Below, piece after piece: positions 1-11,900 of a DNA stretch of 64,000 nucleotides. A program made the translations under genes and the position numbers. The DNA is from Heligmosomoides polygyrus polygyrus. Lineage: Eukaryota; Nematoda; Chromadorea; Rhabditida; Heligmosomidae. Each line of letters opens with the position of its first letter. Positions within the stretch are counted from its first letter, which is position 1. Where the stretch lies: contig OX377202.1 in the NCBI GenBank assembly GCA_947396885.1, positions 28,387,407 to 28,451,406 on the forward strand, in the 5' to 3' direction. The notes under the pieces were generated by a model, which searched no databases, was not told the DNA's origin, and saw nothing but the letters and a program-made list of their open reading frames with translations.

Positions 1-200
1 TTCAAACAGCTTGTTCACCTATTCGGACAGCTGAATTGAAAATCTTCAAAGAAAGTTACAAAAAACTATTCTAATCGTGTTTGAGGGTCTCCATTTAACC
101 TGGAATGCACTCGTCCTGATTTGGAAGATGCTCAGCTTGACTTCTAAAGTGTCAAGCTTGCTTAGAAGTGTCCAATTTGGATTGAGTGTTCAGTTGGTCC
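1..200 (+). repeat. Partial copy of a foldback repeat family (one arm)
   Basis: This stretch matches 4943-5150 along its length. Shared landmarks in the same order are TTCAAACAG, a TTCAAAGAAAGT block, GATTTGGAAGATG and GTGTCAAGCTTGCTT. It therefore looks like the right arm of the element that is complete at 4326-5152, cut by the window edge. The outer part is built from degenerate units of about 20 bp of the type 'gatttggaagatgttca'. No coding capacity is evident. Confidence 0.65.
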
Positions 201-960
201 GAAAATGGTATATGCAGTTGAATGATTTTGACAAATGTCCCCTAACAAGATCGACTAATTTTGGCTGGGAACCATCCTGTATATTAGCTAAGTCTCTCTT
301 GAATAAATAAGGGACCGCAGCATATAGAAGCGGGGCGTTAACCCATGATCACAGAAAACTCGGGAGGCCAAACAAAGGGAAAAGCTGCGCATCTTGAAAG
401 AGTGAGGCGACTACAGAGAGGGCGAGTCAACACAACTATCGACTAGCCCTAAGCCCAGCCAACGTTACCACCCAAAAGGTGACCATGCAACGAGCAGTCT
501 TGTGAGCGATGCTGACTCCGCTTCGACTGTAGAAGTGGAACGAATTCTCTCAGTTAAGGGACGTGTTATCGCAAATCTCAGCATTCAGCACTGACTGACC
601 AAGATTGTAGTGAAATGTTGATCACCAGTTGTAGCAGGAGCAGGACCACGGGAATTAATACCAAGGAAGTCAAAAAGGTTCCATTCATGTCAGATCTTGT
701 TTATGCTTGTAGGACCACAGCGATAACGCTTATAACCAAATATTCGTGGGTTTGTTGATGAATCCGGCCCGTGAACAGAATAAATAACCTGTCTAGTAAA
801 ACAATAAGAAGATAAAGGTCGGCATTAGCCAGTTCCTATGAGAGAGAATGTGCAGTTGGCCAGAGCAATGATTTGCGGTGGCCAGCAAATGTGGAAGATA
901 ATGTTTTATTCCTCCCACACAAGCGTTCTACTATTTTACCGACTCCGGAGTGATGGAAGG
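200..960. other. No recognisable gene or repeat
   Basis: I see no coding signature, splice structure or repeat match here. The short ORFs are not protein-like. Confidence 0.5.
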
Positions 961-1102
961 CTTAGGCCTATGTTATATCATCGCTACCCCGAGCGAAGCC
1001 CAATGGTAAGCTCCCAAATCGATTCATCGCGTTGCGTGATCGATATAGAAAATTATCATTAGGCTTCGCTCGGGGTGAACGATGGCATAACATAGGCCTT
1101 AG
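961..1102. repeat. Palindromic MITE-like element 1
   Basis: This is a near-perfect palindrome. The left arm (about 961-1004) reads CTTAGGCCTATGTTAT, then a GCTACCCCGAGCGAAGCC block. The right arm (about 1057-1102) is its reverse complement with a few mismatches, and a loop of about 50 bp separates them. It abuts a second palindrome with the same terminal sequence. It is non-coding, and the superfamily is unknown. Confidence 0.75.
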
Positions 1103-1234
1103 GCCTATGTTATGCTTCGGCGACGCTGTTGTCGGCGACGTCAGACAGTGTTGAGCGGGTGCTACACAGTGCGTAGGAGCCAGCGCAACACTGTCGCCGA
1201 CAACAGCGTCGCCAAAGTATAACATAGGCATTAG
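1097..1234. repeat. Palindromic MITE-like element 2 sharing its terminus with element 1
   Basis: The left arm (1097-1153) begins TTAGGCCTATGTTATG and continues through CGACGCTGTTGTCGGCGACG. The right arm (1185-1234) is the reverse complement and ends ATAACATAGGCATTAG. The stem differs from element 1, but the terminal 14 bp (TAGGCCTATGTTAT) are the same. The two elements lie end to end. Confidence 0.75.
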
Positions 1235-1419
1235 TTAGCCTGGACGGAATCTGAACCAAGAAAAGTAGAAACCTTTAATTCTTATCCGTCTGGTAAATTC
1301 AAAAAATGTGTTCAAATGTATTTTTTAGTTTGTGTGTTTCCTTAATCAAAATAGAATCCTCCAGTAATTGCGTTTCCTAACAAAGTTTTATACTAAATAG
1401 TATACAACATAGTCTTATG

Positions 1420-1565
1420 ACCTATTCGAGTAGGTATTCGAATGAATTTCACTCGCATTCGAATATTTAAAAAATCGCGTTTTTCGAAGGCATTCGAATC
1501 CAAGTACTCGAAATTTGTGAGCATCTGAAACCATTCGAGTATTCGAAAAAATTTCGAGAGCACAA
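1420..1565. repeat. Cluster of ATTCGAAT-like palindromic motifs
   Basis: About ten copies of TTCGAA, ATTCGA or TTCGAG lie within 145 bp, several as the perfect palindrome ATTCGAAT. The pattern is a degenerate short-unit array. No function is claimed. Confidence 0.5.
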
Positions 1566-2520
1566 CTATAGTTTACGGGAAGTGCGCTTACTATTTTTTT
1601 AAAATGCACATAGAGTATATACTTTTCTGATGGCAATCGAGTGAGTTCTGGAAGTATCACCGCATAACAAAATGGGAGCAACAAACGGTATGCAATGCAC
1701 TAAAAAATGCGAAGAACAACAAAAACTCATTGAACATTGCATAGACACCTCACTAAAAAACTGGTTTCCGAAGCAACAAGCGCGAAATCACAGAAGCACA
1801 TGAAGAAGGTGGGCAGCCGGCAATTAAGCGTGACTGGATTTGCAGAGAAGCCCGAAGGAAAGGAAAATACAAAAGAATCATATTTTGGCATCAAAGCATC
1901 CACGCGACGTGCTAAAACTTGAGAAATGGGGTTCAGAAAGCATTTTAGAGGCAAACATTATTAGACTTAAGCATCAACATAGTGTGTGCTTGTTATCAAC
2001 ACCAAATTAGCCCGAATCGATAAAGGCGAAGCCATATCACGACGAGAAGATGTCGCTCACTATTCAGGATAGGCGACGACGATCAATTCCATGGAGACTC
2101 AGTGTACACACGTGCTTGGCTTCAAGGCAGCACTCACACGATACGTGTCATGCAATTAGCGTCGCTTCGGTCAAAGATTCAGATCAGCTGTCATCAGAGT
2201 ACGACACGGAACCATAGGAACTGCAGCCCGCAGCAGCGCGATGAACTCGCTCGCACTGAATGCACAGAGCTCGGTTTCGTGTCGCTAATGAGTCACGGCC
2301 AATTTGTTCTGTTTGCTTAGTAATGCGATCCAGTTCAAGGTCGAACCACCGATCGCCGAAATGCTAATACGCTTATCCCAGCAGGGCAATGGTTGGGAAC
2401 TACGACTCCCGGACGACTTCCAAACACGTTTTGGGAAAATATGCAGAAAAAACGGAGAGCGGAGGTCATCGACAGAGCAATTCTTGTCAGATATGCCAAC
2501 CATTCTACTGGGAGAAGACT

Positions 2521-3550
2521 ACATATTTATTTATTTATTCAAAGCATAGATTATAATCTAGCGTGAAGAAACAGTGGTATGTAAAAAAAAAACAGATATG
2601 CAAACGTCAACCATTTAAACAACACACAATCTGCAACACACCTAGACGTCTAGACAAAACGAACAAGGTTAGCAAGCAATAGCATTTCTACACGCTTGCA
2701 CAGACATCCTCGATAGGTCATCGTACTTCCCAAGCACAGAGTTTAATTCCTTAAGAATTCTATAGGTTAGGAAATCCGACCTGGCTCTCAATTTTGCAAT
2801 AGGTACTCGAAGTTTAAGTTTCCCTCTGACGGTTCTTGACACTGTTTCACCGAAAAATTCAGCTGGGTTGAGCTGAATTTAGTAGAGATAGCTTTCCGGA
2901 AAGTAATTTGTACATCATCACAAGATCCAAGATTTTTCTTCTATTCTTCAGTGAAGGGAGACCAAACTGGACAGAGCGCTGATGTCCATTCGGTAGCTGG
3001 TTATAGTCTACTGAGAAGCATCTCATCATAAGCTTTCGCGTAAAATTGTTTTGAACACTTTCTAATAGATCGATGTCTCTCTTCTTGGTTGGATTGAATA
3101 CGGTAGTACCTGATTCAACAATTGGTCTCACATAGGTTTTGTACGCAAGTATATATACCTCTGGAGCGTTTGATTGCAAAGCTCTGAAAAGGTTGTAGAT
3201 GCGATAACTGGCTCTTTTCACCAGAACTCTACAGTGTTTAGAAAAACACAAATCACTTCTAATAGTGAAACTCAGATCACGAGCTTCTTGAACTTCGTGT
3301 AGAGCTTCACCTTTAATGCTGTAGGTTTGAGTCACTGTATGACCTCTAGGTCCAATCACCAGAAGATGTGTCTTTTCAGCAGAAAGCGGAAGATCCCATT
3401 TTTCTGCCCACTGGCTTACTGCATCAATTGCTGACTGAAGAGAAGTTGAGTCTTCAGTACGCTCTATTTTTTGTAAATTTTGACATCATCGGCATACATC
3501 TTGCAGGCGACCCCTAACCTTGTTATGTGAGCTGGCAGTTCATAGGTATA

Positions 3551-3585
<35 letters not shown>

Positions 3586-4316
3586 TATATATAAGGAACA
3601 GAATAGGAGACAACACACCTCCTTGAGGAACACCGCTGTATACGGAGAAAACCTCGGAGTACTGTCCCTTGATCTTAACCTGATACGTTCTTTTTGACAA
3701 AAACTTTCGGGTCCAATTAACAATCATCGGATGAATTCCTACTGCTTTCATTTTAAGGACTAACTTTTCCACAGGAACTTTATCGAAAGCCTTTGAAAAG
3801 TCACAATACACTACATCACTGCGCTTCTTCTCGTCAAATGCCTTTGACCAGTCGTTGAGAGATGTAAGAAGGGCAGTTTCCACTGACCTCCCTTTCATGA
3901 ACCCATGTTGGTCTCTGGAGATTACATTATGGAATTCAAGATGCATTAAGATGTGCTTCTTGAGGATCTTTTCGAATGTTCTTGCAAATATTGAACTAAA
4001 GCTAACTGGTCTATAATTCCTGGGATCGTTTTGTGGAGCCTTTTTGGAAATAGGTGTTACAAACGCGTGCTTCCACCTAACAGGGACTTCCGATCTCATC
4101 AAGCTTAAATTGAATATATGTTCCAAAGGGTAGGCTATGTGGGGAACAATGTTCTTTATAAAGCTGACAGTAATAAAGTCCGGTGAGAGAGAAAAAGATT
4201 TGGGCCACTTTGCCAGCACGTCCATAATTTCGTCCTTGTGAAACCAGGGAGCAGAGTTCATTTGGGGAAAACGCGGTAGAAACATATACAAGCTACTTAA
4301 CGACTTCCGCTGGCCA
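2521..4316 (-). mobile_element. CR1-like non-LTR retrotransposon, 5' truncated, with reverse transcriptase
   Basis: The minus-strand frame 3464 to about 4316 encodes a LINE reverse transcriptase. It has the NYRPVSF block, a DQHGF block, VVYCDFSKAFDKV (motif A), SGVPQGGVLSP (motif B) and the catalytic MYADDVKIYK (motif C). The C-terminal part follows in another frame at 2859-3359 (KTYVRPIVESG, then SVQNNFTRKL). The 3' end, on the + strand at about 2525-2540, is an AAATA-type tail, as CR1-like elements often have. The endonuclease and ORF1 are absent, so this is a typical 5' truncation. A (TA)n expansion sits between LFLIY and ELPAHI without breaking the frame. A frame change between 3359 and 3464 makes it a pseudogene. 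Confidence 0.85.
3546..3594. repeat. (TA)n microsatellite inside the reverse transcriptase ORF
   Basis: About 48 bp of almost pure TA dinucleotide. It reads in frame as alternating Ile-Tyr between RT motifs B and C. Confidence 0.95.
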
Positions 4317-4325
4317 GGCATCGTA

Positions 4326-5152
4326 TATACTTTTTTCACATCAAATTGGACGCTTTTCAAACCAGCTGGACACTTTCAAATCAAGTTGACACTCTTCTAA
4401 GCTTGCTTGACGCTTTTCAAATCAAACTGGACATATTTCAATTCAAAACGAGCTTTTCCCACATCAAAGAAGAGACTCTCCGATACGCCTTTTTTGTTAA
4501 AGAAAAATATGGTACTACTTCTTCTTAACTTTTTTTAAAATTAAGTTGACACAATAAGTGAACGCACTGTCTGAAACTTTATAAAAATTTTTAGCTTCCA
4601 AGAAAAATAATTAATTACCTTAAAGCTCAGAAATGCAGCAATCATTTATTGTGTCAAAAAAGAGATCGCGCCATGCACTCGACTAGATCACAATTTTTCT
4701 TTGATAGCAAAATTTTTTAGCAACACTGAGGTAAACGGTTCAACAAGGAAAGTTGTAAGAAGACATATCCTAACACAACTGTTTCAAGTAAGCAGCATTT
4801 ATACTGTCAACCAAACAAAAATTACGACGATTGGGGATGCATGGAGCAAACCCTTTTGATACACTAAATGATTGCTGTTTTTGGTACCTTAAAACAATTT
4901 TTAATTAATTCTCGTCAGAAAATAAAAATTTCATAAAATTTCAAACAGTGTGGTCACTTATTAGGGCCGATGAATTTTTAAAAATTTCAAAGAAAGTCAT
5001 ACTAAATTTTCCTTGAAGAAAAAATTATTCTAACTCTCTCGGAGTCTCATTTTAACGTGGAAGAAGCACATTTTGATTTGGAAGATGTTCAGTCTGAATT
5101 CAAAAGTGTCAAGCTTGCTTCGAAGTGTCCAACTTGACGTGAAAATGGTACA
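4326..5152. mobile_element. Complete foldback element with long complex inverted arms
   Basis: The two halves are inverted complements. For example 4548-4655 (GACACAATAAGTGAACGCACTG through GCAGCAATCATTTATTGTGTC) matches the reverse complement of 4840-4975. The outer parts, 4330-4460 and 5040-5150, consist of about 20-bp degenerate units of the type 'cttttcaaatcaaactgga', in opposite orientation. Each arm is about 300 bp or longer around a centre near 4750. No transposase is visible. Other copies are at 1-200 and, diverged and interrupted, at 12110-13725. Confidence 0.7.
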
Positions 5153-5256
5153 AATCAATGCCTGGCGAACGGAAGTAAGCCGTTTTTATGCGGAAAACTT
5201 TTGGCGAAAGCTCACTTAGCAATGAGCTGGAAAGTGGAAACCTAGATTTAGGATGG

Positions 5257-5272
5257 GAGGGGGGGGGGGGGG
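5257..5272. repeat. Poly-G run
   Basis: A homopolymer tract of G interrupted once near its start. Similar C or G runs occur near 20837, 28240, 55024, 57156, 61806 and 63417. Confidence 0.9.
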
Positions 5273-5489
5273 TTAATGTGCTCGGAAGACAACTGGCCGC
5301 TTCACGATATGAGGGCGCTCAGAACATTTCAAAGGCAGGGGCGGAGTGATGAGGCATGGAACCAATTGCCCCAAATGCGGTGATCCGCACAAATTAGAAT
5401 TGCTCCAGTTGGAGCACTTGGATGGAGTGGCGCAAGTGGTACAGTCCGCCAGAGGGGTTGAGCTAATGAACATCAAAGGATAAAGGATA

Positions 5490-5562
5490 ATGGGTGCCTT
5501 TTAAAGGATGCACCACGCAGTTTCAACTTCGTCAGGATATCGTGGAGGCGCCTTGTACCAGT
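5490..5562 (-). repeat. SINE 3' remnant
   Basis: The pattern GGATGCACCACGCAG ... ATATCGTGGAGGCG matches the 3' half of the tRNA-derived SINE at 14645-14923, in the same orientation. Only the tail region is kept. Confidence 0.5.
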
Positions 5563-8150
5563 GAATCTGGGCTGTCTACTCGCAGACAAGGTGTCATTCT
5601 ATCATCCTTCAACGAAAAACAGCAACAATGCAGCAACCACGGAAAAAAAAACTATCTTTATCTTTGGCAGTGGAGGTCCTGCCCATAGGAACTACAAGAA
5701 GTAATGGATGTAAGATATAGCGGAGTTGGGAGTGAGGATTACCTAAAAGCGATTTCTGGTGTAGGAGAGAACTGTTGTTTCCGGTCGGCTCGGTTCGCCA
5801 CCCAAAGTCATTGGAAAGATCAAATACGCACCCAATTTTCTACGACCAGCTGAAGCAGAATGCATCGTGCAACCTGAAGAACAATTAGCTCACCAACGAT
5901 TATCCAGGTTCCGCTCACAATAAAGCGAAATGAAAGAACTGTTCCAGAAAAACATGCTAAAGTGTCGCCAAATTGTTGCCCAAATTTGTCGAAGAGGTGA
6001 AAAAGCGTCGGTTAGACCCTGTGCGCCACTGGAGAGGATTTTCGGGTAACTTGACATCTCTGCTCACAATCGCATCCAATAGTTGATGCGCGACGCGTGA
6101 AATTTACGTTACACTCCATTAATATCGCAACCGCCTCAACCTTATCGAACATCGTTAGCCTTAGGGTCGGATCGAATAGAATAACAGACTTTGCAAAGAA
6201 ATGCAATGCAGAGGTACGATCTTCATTCCATGCGAAGAAATGAGTTGTTGTTTAAAATGGTTGTTGTGTAATTCACAGATGAAATCGACGGAGCATCATC
6301 TTCCGAAAACGTTTCGTTTAGGTTGCATGGGAGTTGCAATGTCAAAGATAAAAAGCGGAGGCACAGCACAGCCGAGCACTGTGACCGAAGTCAAGTACTC
6401 TACAAACATACTAGAAAATCTATCCATTGTACGATCACCCGCGGACGATCTCCGATTCAGCTGTATGCCCTTGATTATATATAGAAGGATAACCATCTCC
6501 TAATAGTAAGCAACGTGAGCGCTTCAATGAACACAGAGGACGTCTTGAACATTTCACGACCTCACTAGTCATGAACTACTGCATTAAGAAAGCCTTTGAG
6601 CGCATGTGCTGAATTACTAGCATGTTCAATCAAAGTCTTGCGTAGACAAACGAAGGAAACTATCAAAAAGAACGAAAGAGGGAAAACGGCCCCTATCAGA
6701 GGACTCATTGCAGACGTAATACTTTGATAGCAACTCGAAGACGAACAAAACCAAGGAAATTGTATCCAGTTGGGCCGAGTGATCAAGAGAGAAAGAGTCA
6801 TAACAGGGTACAGAATTACTGGTTTCTAAAAAGAATAATATCAAGAGGTAAATCTCCATCACGAGTCAAGAGTAGAGAGATGAAAAGAAAAAAAAGAATA
6901 GCCTGACTCACATAGCATACGACAAGCATTCAGGTCTTTCAAAACGTTCAAACGAAATCTGGGGACAAATTGAGAAAATTCAGTACAATCCTGCCAGTAG
7001 ATTCGCTTAGTACAAAACTCCTGCGCCCTCATCTCTCTTCAGACTCAGATATACTCATAGGACATTTGATTTTCCCTGAACTCACAACGAGCTGACCTCA
7101 CTACCAATTAAAGAAAATATCAACGAACTCAAAGCACCAATGTTGGGTAGGAAAAATCCAACTCTTATTAGAGATAAATGAATTATGGAAACTCTACAAA
7201 ACGTGACAGAAAAGCCACACCAAGAAGAGGAAAAGCTGAAGCAGGAGGTTAGAAAGCAAAGAAAAGTAGTGAAACGCACCCAAACGCTCCCCAACGCGTG
7301 TTGCCGCACCAGCTCCGTGTTCCTTATCTAGTTGAGCGGAGCACTACGAAACTGTGCCTAAACGGCACAGATGGGAGTAGCGATACAGCAGCATATGAAC
7401 CAGCGTCAAGCGACCCATACAGAAAACAATGTGTTCTTAAATGAAGAAAAAACAAGGAGGCAAAATCACTGAAATGGTAAAGGTCAGTCAACATTCCGGC
7501 CAATATTTGCAACTCTCAACCAATTGTAGACCTCAAGTACAATGCTTGAGCATTCACAACTTCACCGAACAGCATCGCCACAATGATTAAATAAATATTT
7601 ATTTATTATTACGCAGTAATGTTGAGACAAACAACTCGTATAAAACCACGACGGCTGTTGTTCAAGAAGAAACCTCATAACTATATACATGTACAATAAA
7701 TTATAGTTCTAATAATAAATATCAATAAAACAACAACAGAACATAGACATTTGTCAGAACTCATCAAACTATGTGTTGATCAACCGAGATAGTATACGAA
7801 CTCTGCAGTCACTGGTAGCAATGTGAAAGAAGGCGGTGATATAGAAGCTGCGACAGAAAATCCAAAAATTCAAACTTGCACAGAATGTCCCGAACATGTT
7901 GTTTCTCTAACTCGCGAAAAGTGAACAGTTTCAACAGGCTCAGTGCCCTAAATGCTGGCCACCTTTGCAATGCTTAATGCACCATTACCAAGCCGAAGCG
8001 AAGAGCTACACGGGCCGCCGTCGTAGGGTACAGACCATCTCACGGACTTCAATCTTCAAGGAATCCACGACGGTTCCTCCTGCGCTTCCTACGCATTGGA
8101 AATCTAAGCCAACGCTGCTGCTACGTCAAAGGCGTCAAAGACCCTAGAGA
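5563..8150. other. Intergenic, no recognisable gene
   Basis: ORFs here are short and of low complexity, and I found no conserved domain, tRNA or clear repeat match. A/T-rich tracts occur near 7590 and 7690. Confidence 0.5.
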
Positions 8151-8345
8151 TCACGCACGCGACAATAAAGTGAAGGCTTCTAAAGTACAACCAGCGAGCT
8201 CGACACCATGCAGGACTTCGCAGCCCCGATATGAGAAGAATGCATCATCCTTGTAATCCAGTGGACTGGGCGTAGAAGAGTAAACGCCGATGGGCTGGTC
8301 TCACTGCGAGGAAGGAAGGTCACCGATGGACGAAAAGATCACTAG
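8150..8345 (+). pseudogene. LINE reverse-transcriptase C-terminal remnant
   Basis: One frame reads KSKRRWAGLTARKEG followed by HRWTKRSLEW around 8270-8345. This matches the 'RRRWAGHIAR..D.RWT..ILEW' signature found near the C-terminus of endonuclease-type LINE polyproteins. Stop codons interrupt it on both sides, so it is a decayed fragment that could belong to the RTE clade or a relative. Confidence 0.45.
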
Positions 8346-8991
8346 AGTGGATCCGGAGCAACGCCAAACCTTCGTAGCAATATAGCAATAAGTCCACGTT
8401 TTCGAGACCGTCGCTGAATACACATCCGAACCACCGGTTGGATCAGAATGCGTAGCACATTTCAAACAGAGAAACACACTCACAGTTTCAAGCTGGGACT
8501 GAGTAGCATCAAATGATGGTCATAAGATTCCCGCTAGTATCCCCGATACCACTTTTCTCGTTCATACAAAATATAAGGGAACAAATTCTCCCCTACACTA
8601 CCTGTAGTGACTACCAGAAGACGAAGAATTTTCGAATGAACTAAGGCTTTTTCGTAAATCAATATTGGTTGCGGAAAAATGCATCGCCCACAAAACACCA
8701 CCGAATCCGTTTGCTGGGAAAGCGGAATGTAGGAAAGATTGCATGAAGTTATGGAAACAGTTTTCTAACTGCAGGGAGAAATAATAAAGACAGAAGTGAA
8801 AATGGAACAAAAAATTAGCTGGGAGATAGGAAATTACAGAAAAGAATACGAGCCAGTACAGAGCTTGGTATGGATGGAGGATTGGTAAGGTAAGACTGGA
8901 CTATATGTGTATATGACGAGAAACAAACCCAACACATGCGTTGCAGAACAGATTCGAACAAATAACTAACGTCTGTAACAAAAACAACCAA

Positions 8992-11900
8992 CTACAATTG
9001 TAGTCGTTCAGCGAGTGCTGGACGCTTGTCCTTCGTCCTTTTAATGTGCTGCAACGTCATTGCCAGGTGTTTTTCCAGAGCATCGGCTTCGGCACTGACA
9101 TCCAGCTGTACGGCATTATCCTTGGTGCGTGATATCAATTCCGTGAGCATATCCTCCGTTACCTGTAGATGAGAAAATTTAATGTGGTTGTAAGGCAGGA
9201 GAGCATGCGCCATATGCTTTAACGAGAAAAGGACAATAGGTTGCTTAGCAGCAAGACCTATTCAAGAATGATTACAATGCACGCAGGAGCTGCCTGCAAG
9301 ACAACGTCACATCTGATTCCTCCATGTATGGAACGCAAAAGCTGGGTCATAGCAGAGCCATTCCGTAGTTACTTGATGGTACGGTTTACTGTCAAACGAA
9401 TGGGATTTATTTTATTCGTTTCTACCACTGCGATGTCTTCCGAAGAGTGGGCCATGAAAACGTCGTCAATCCGGGCTTGTCAGTTTTGGAAAATGAAAAT
9501 TGTGCCAATGTTTTGAATCAGCGCGAGTAAAAGCATCTATTACACTGTAACATCGTCTACAGAGTGGGAATGTGACGGCTTAGAGCTCAAACCGAATTAT
9601 GTGGTTAATCGATTCCATCACATTGAGTCTTTGACAACAAAGTCAATGACAGTGGCGTGGGAACGAAAAGGATGAGATCCAAGGGCAAAATTAGCAAGGA
9701 ATGGAAACCGTCTAAGGAAGTCTGCCTTCCAATGACTGATAGAAAGTGTACGGGATCCCAACCACTGTGGTTAGACATCGTCATTGGAGAGAGGAGCCCT
9801 CAGTCGCTCTCGATAAAAACCATTTCTTGATTCTCGTCAACATTTATCTAAGCTTAGAGCCAACCTTCGACCATAATCACACGACAAAGGCGAGCACGTG
9901 AGTTACTGTGCTCCTAAAGGACACCTCAAACGGCCACTAGTGCTTAAATTTCTAAAAGAAGTGGCTCGACTCAAAGAATGCTCTGACATGATCTTGAAAA
10001 GATGCCAGAGGAAGTGCTCGTTAGACAAAAATTTCAGGTTATAGCAGATTCAAAGTTAATGGAGGACGAGAGAAGTAGGGTTATGACAGTCAATTTGCCA
10101 CCTGGAAACAGCTGAATTTGCTGGTGATTGAAGGAGGCAGATGTAAGACTCATTGACCCTTTATTCACTTACATCTGCCTTCACCCGAAGGGGCATTTCT
10201 GCTGGTTCCATAAGGCCAATTGGGTTGTTTTGCCCGTCCATCATTTCATTCCTCCATTTACATTAGCCTTCGACATTTTCGTGGATTGAAATGATTTTTG
10301 TAGGAGTAATGCCATTTTTGATTGTTTTTTTAGCTATCTCGCGTTTATGTGTTCGATAAGTTTTATTTTTTAGTTCGTACTATAAATATGCTGTCGCACG
10401 TTTTCATTGTTTGTTTGCTTTCAATTTCCCCATGGATTTTCCATGTAATATTGGTGAACCATGTAATAAATGTTGATAATGATAATCACTCATTTCCCTT
10501 GTCCTTTCTAGGCCCCGAAGAGAAGTAACAAGCACAGAAACGTCAGTAGGCAAAATCTGCATAACAATACCTTGGAGGACGTTCATCCTACCAAAACAAG
10601 TACCTAGATGTGGGCGCAAAATTTTCCTTTAACCTGCTTTATATCTAACTCCCGTGGCGTATGAAGGGCAGTTGGAGAAGGCGCCACCCGATACGAGGAT
10701 CATAGTTCCGAGTTTCCGTCCAGGACTCTTGTAGGTATAAAGAGCCTTCAATATAAGCCTTTAAACACCATGCCTAACCTTGGAAAGATAACTACTAGCT
10801 GTTTATTCAGCGCAAAATATGTCGAAAAGCGAACAATAAAACAGATAGGTCAGAAATACGGAAGCCGGATGGCCCGCCGATTCATGACAACCGCGCATGC
10901 CTAGCAGCACTTCCGCTAGCACATATTTCCAAGGCCCGGCGATATCAAAGCAATATTACCTTGTAGCAGTTAAAAGTGACCGAATATTACCCAGACAGCC
11001 GCTAAGAAAATACGGAAGGACGACATCAAAAGAAATATCGAAATGTTCAAGAGTAAAGATATGAAAAACGGAATCAAAAACAAAAAGAAAAAGGTCACCT
11101 CAAGGCAGTTATCCTCGTAGTAGTACAAAAGCGTGTTGATTATTTGCACGAAAAGCTGCTGTTGAACGATCGGCTCCAGGCACTGGTTTGCTATCTAGAA
11201 AATACAAAACAATACACTTGATGTTAATTAACGAAACTGACAAGAAAACGTAACAATAAGCATCAAATTCAAACCTTCACCGCCTTCTTCATCACTTCCA
11301 CTACCTTGTCCCCGTTTCTCATAGGCATGTCCGAGTCAGCCGTCTGTCCCTTCCAGAACAACGACACCACATTGCAGAGTGTTCGCACTTGATCAGCCTG
11401 TTGGAGGAGAGAGATGTTTCGTGCTAACACCCTTTACACAGTAAATCTCAAGCGATGAATAAGGTACCTTCTTGAACATCTTCGCCGACGCCGCGACGAC
11501 AATCTGACCAGCTAGGGTATGCCAGCTCTCCGACGGCAAGCTCTTTATCTCGAGCATAGTACCCGTAATCAGCGACATGGCACTTATCCGCTCTCGTGAT
11601 TCAGCGATCTCGTCCTCGAACACCGACATCGCCTAAATTGATGACTATCACACAGCACATGAACGACTTGATATATTAGCTCTATTTATTTAATACTCAG
11701 TTACATCCGTGTAGTGAAGAGCATAAACAAAGAACAGCAAAGCTAAACAGCTAATCAACAACAAATTGTAAAATGTGATTGGAACTAGTGGGTAATAACT
11801 GACGGAATAGCTAACAGGCAACGTCTAGAGCAACCTAAATGTAAGTAAGCGCACTTGTAAAAAAACACAAGGAAAAGTAAAGAAACACAGGAATTTGTAA

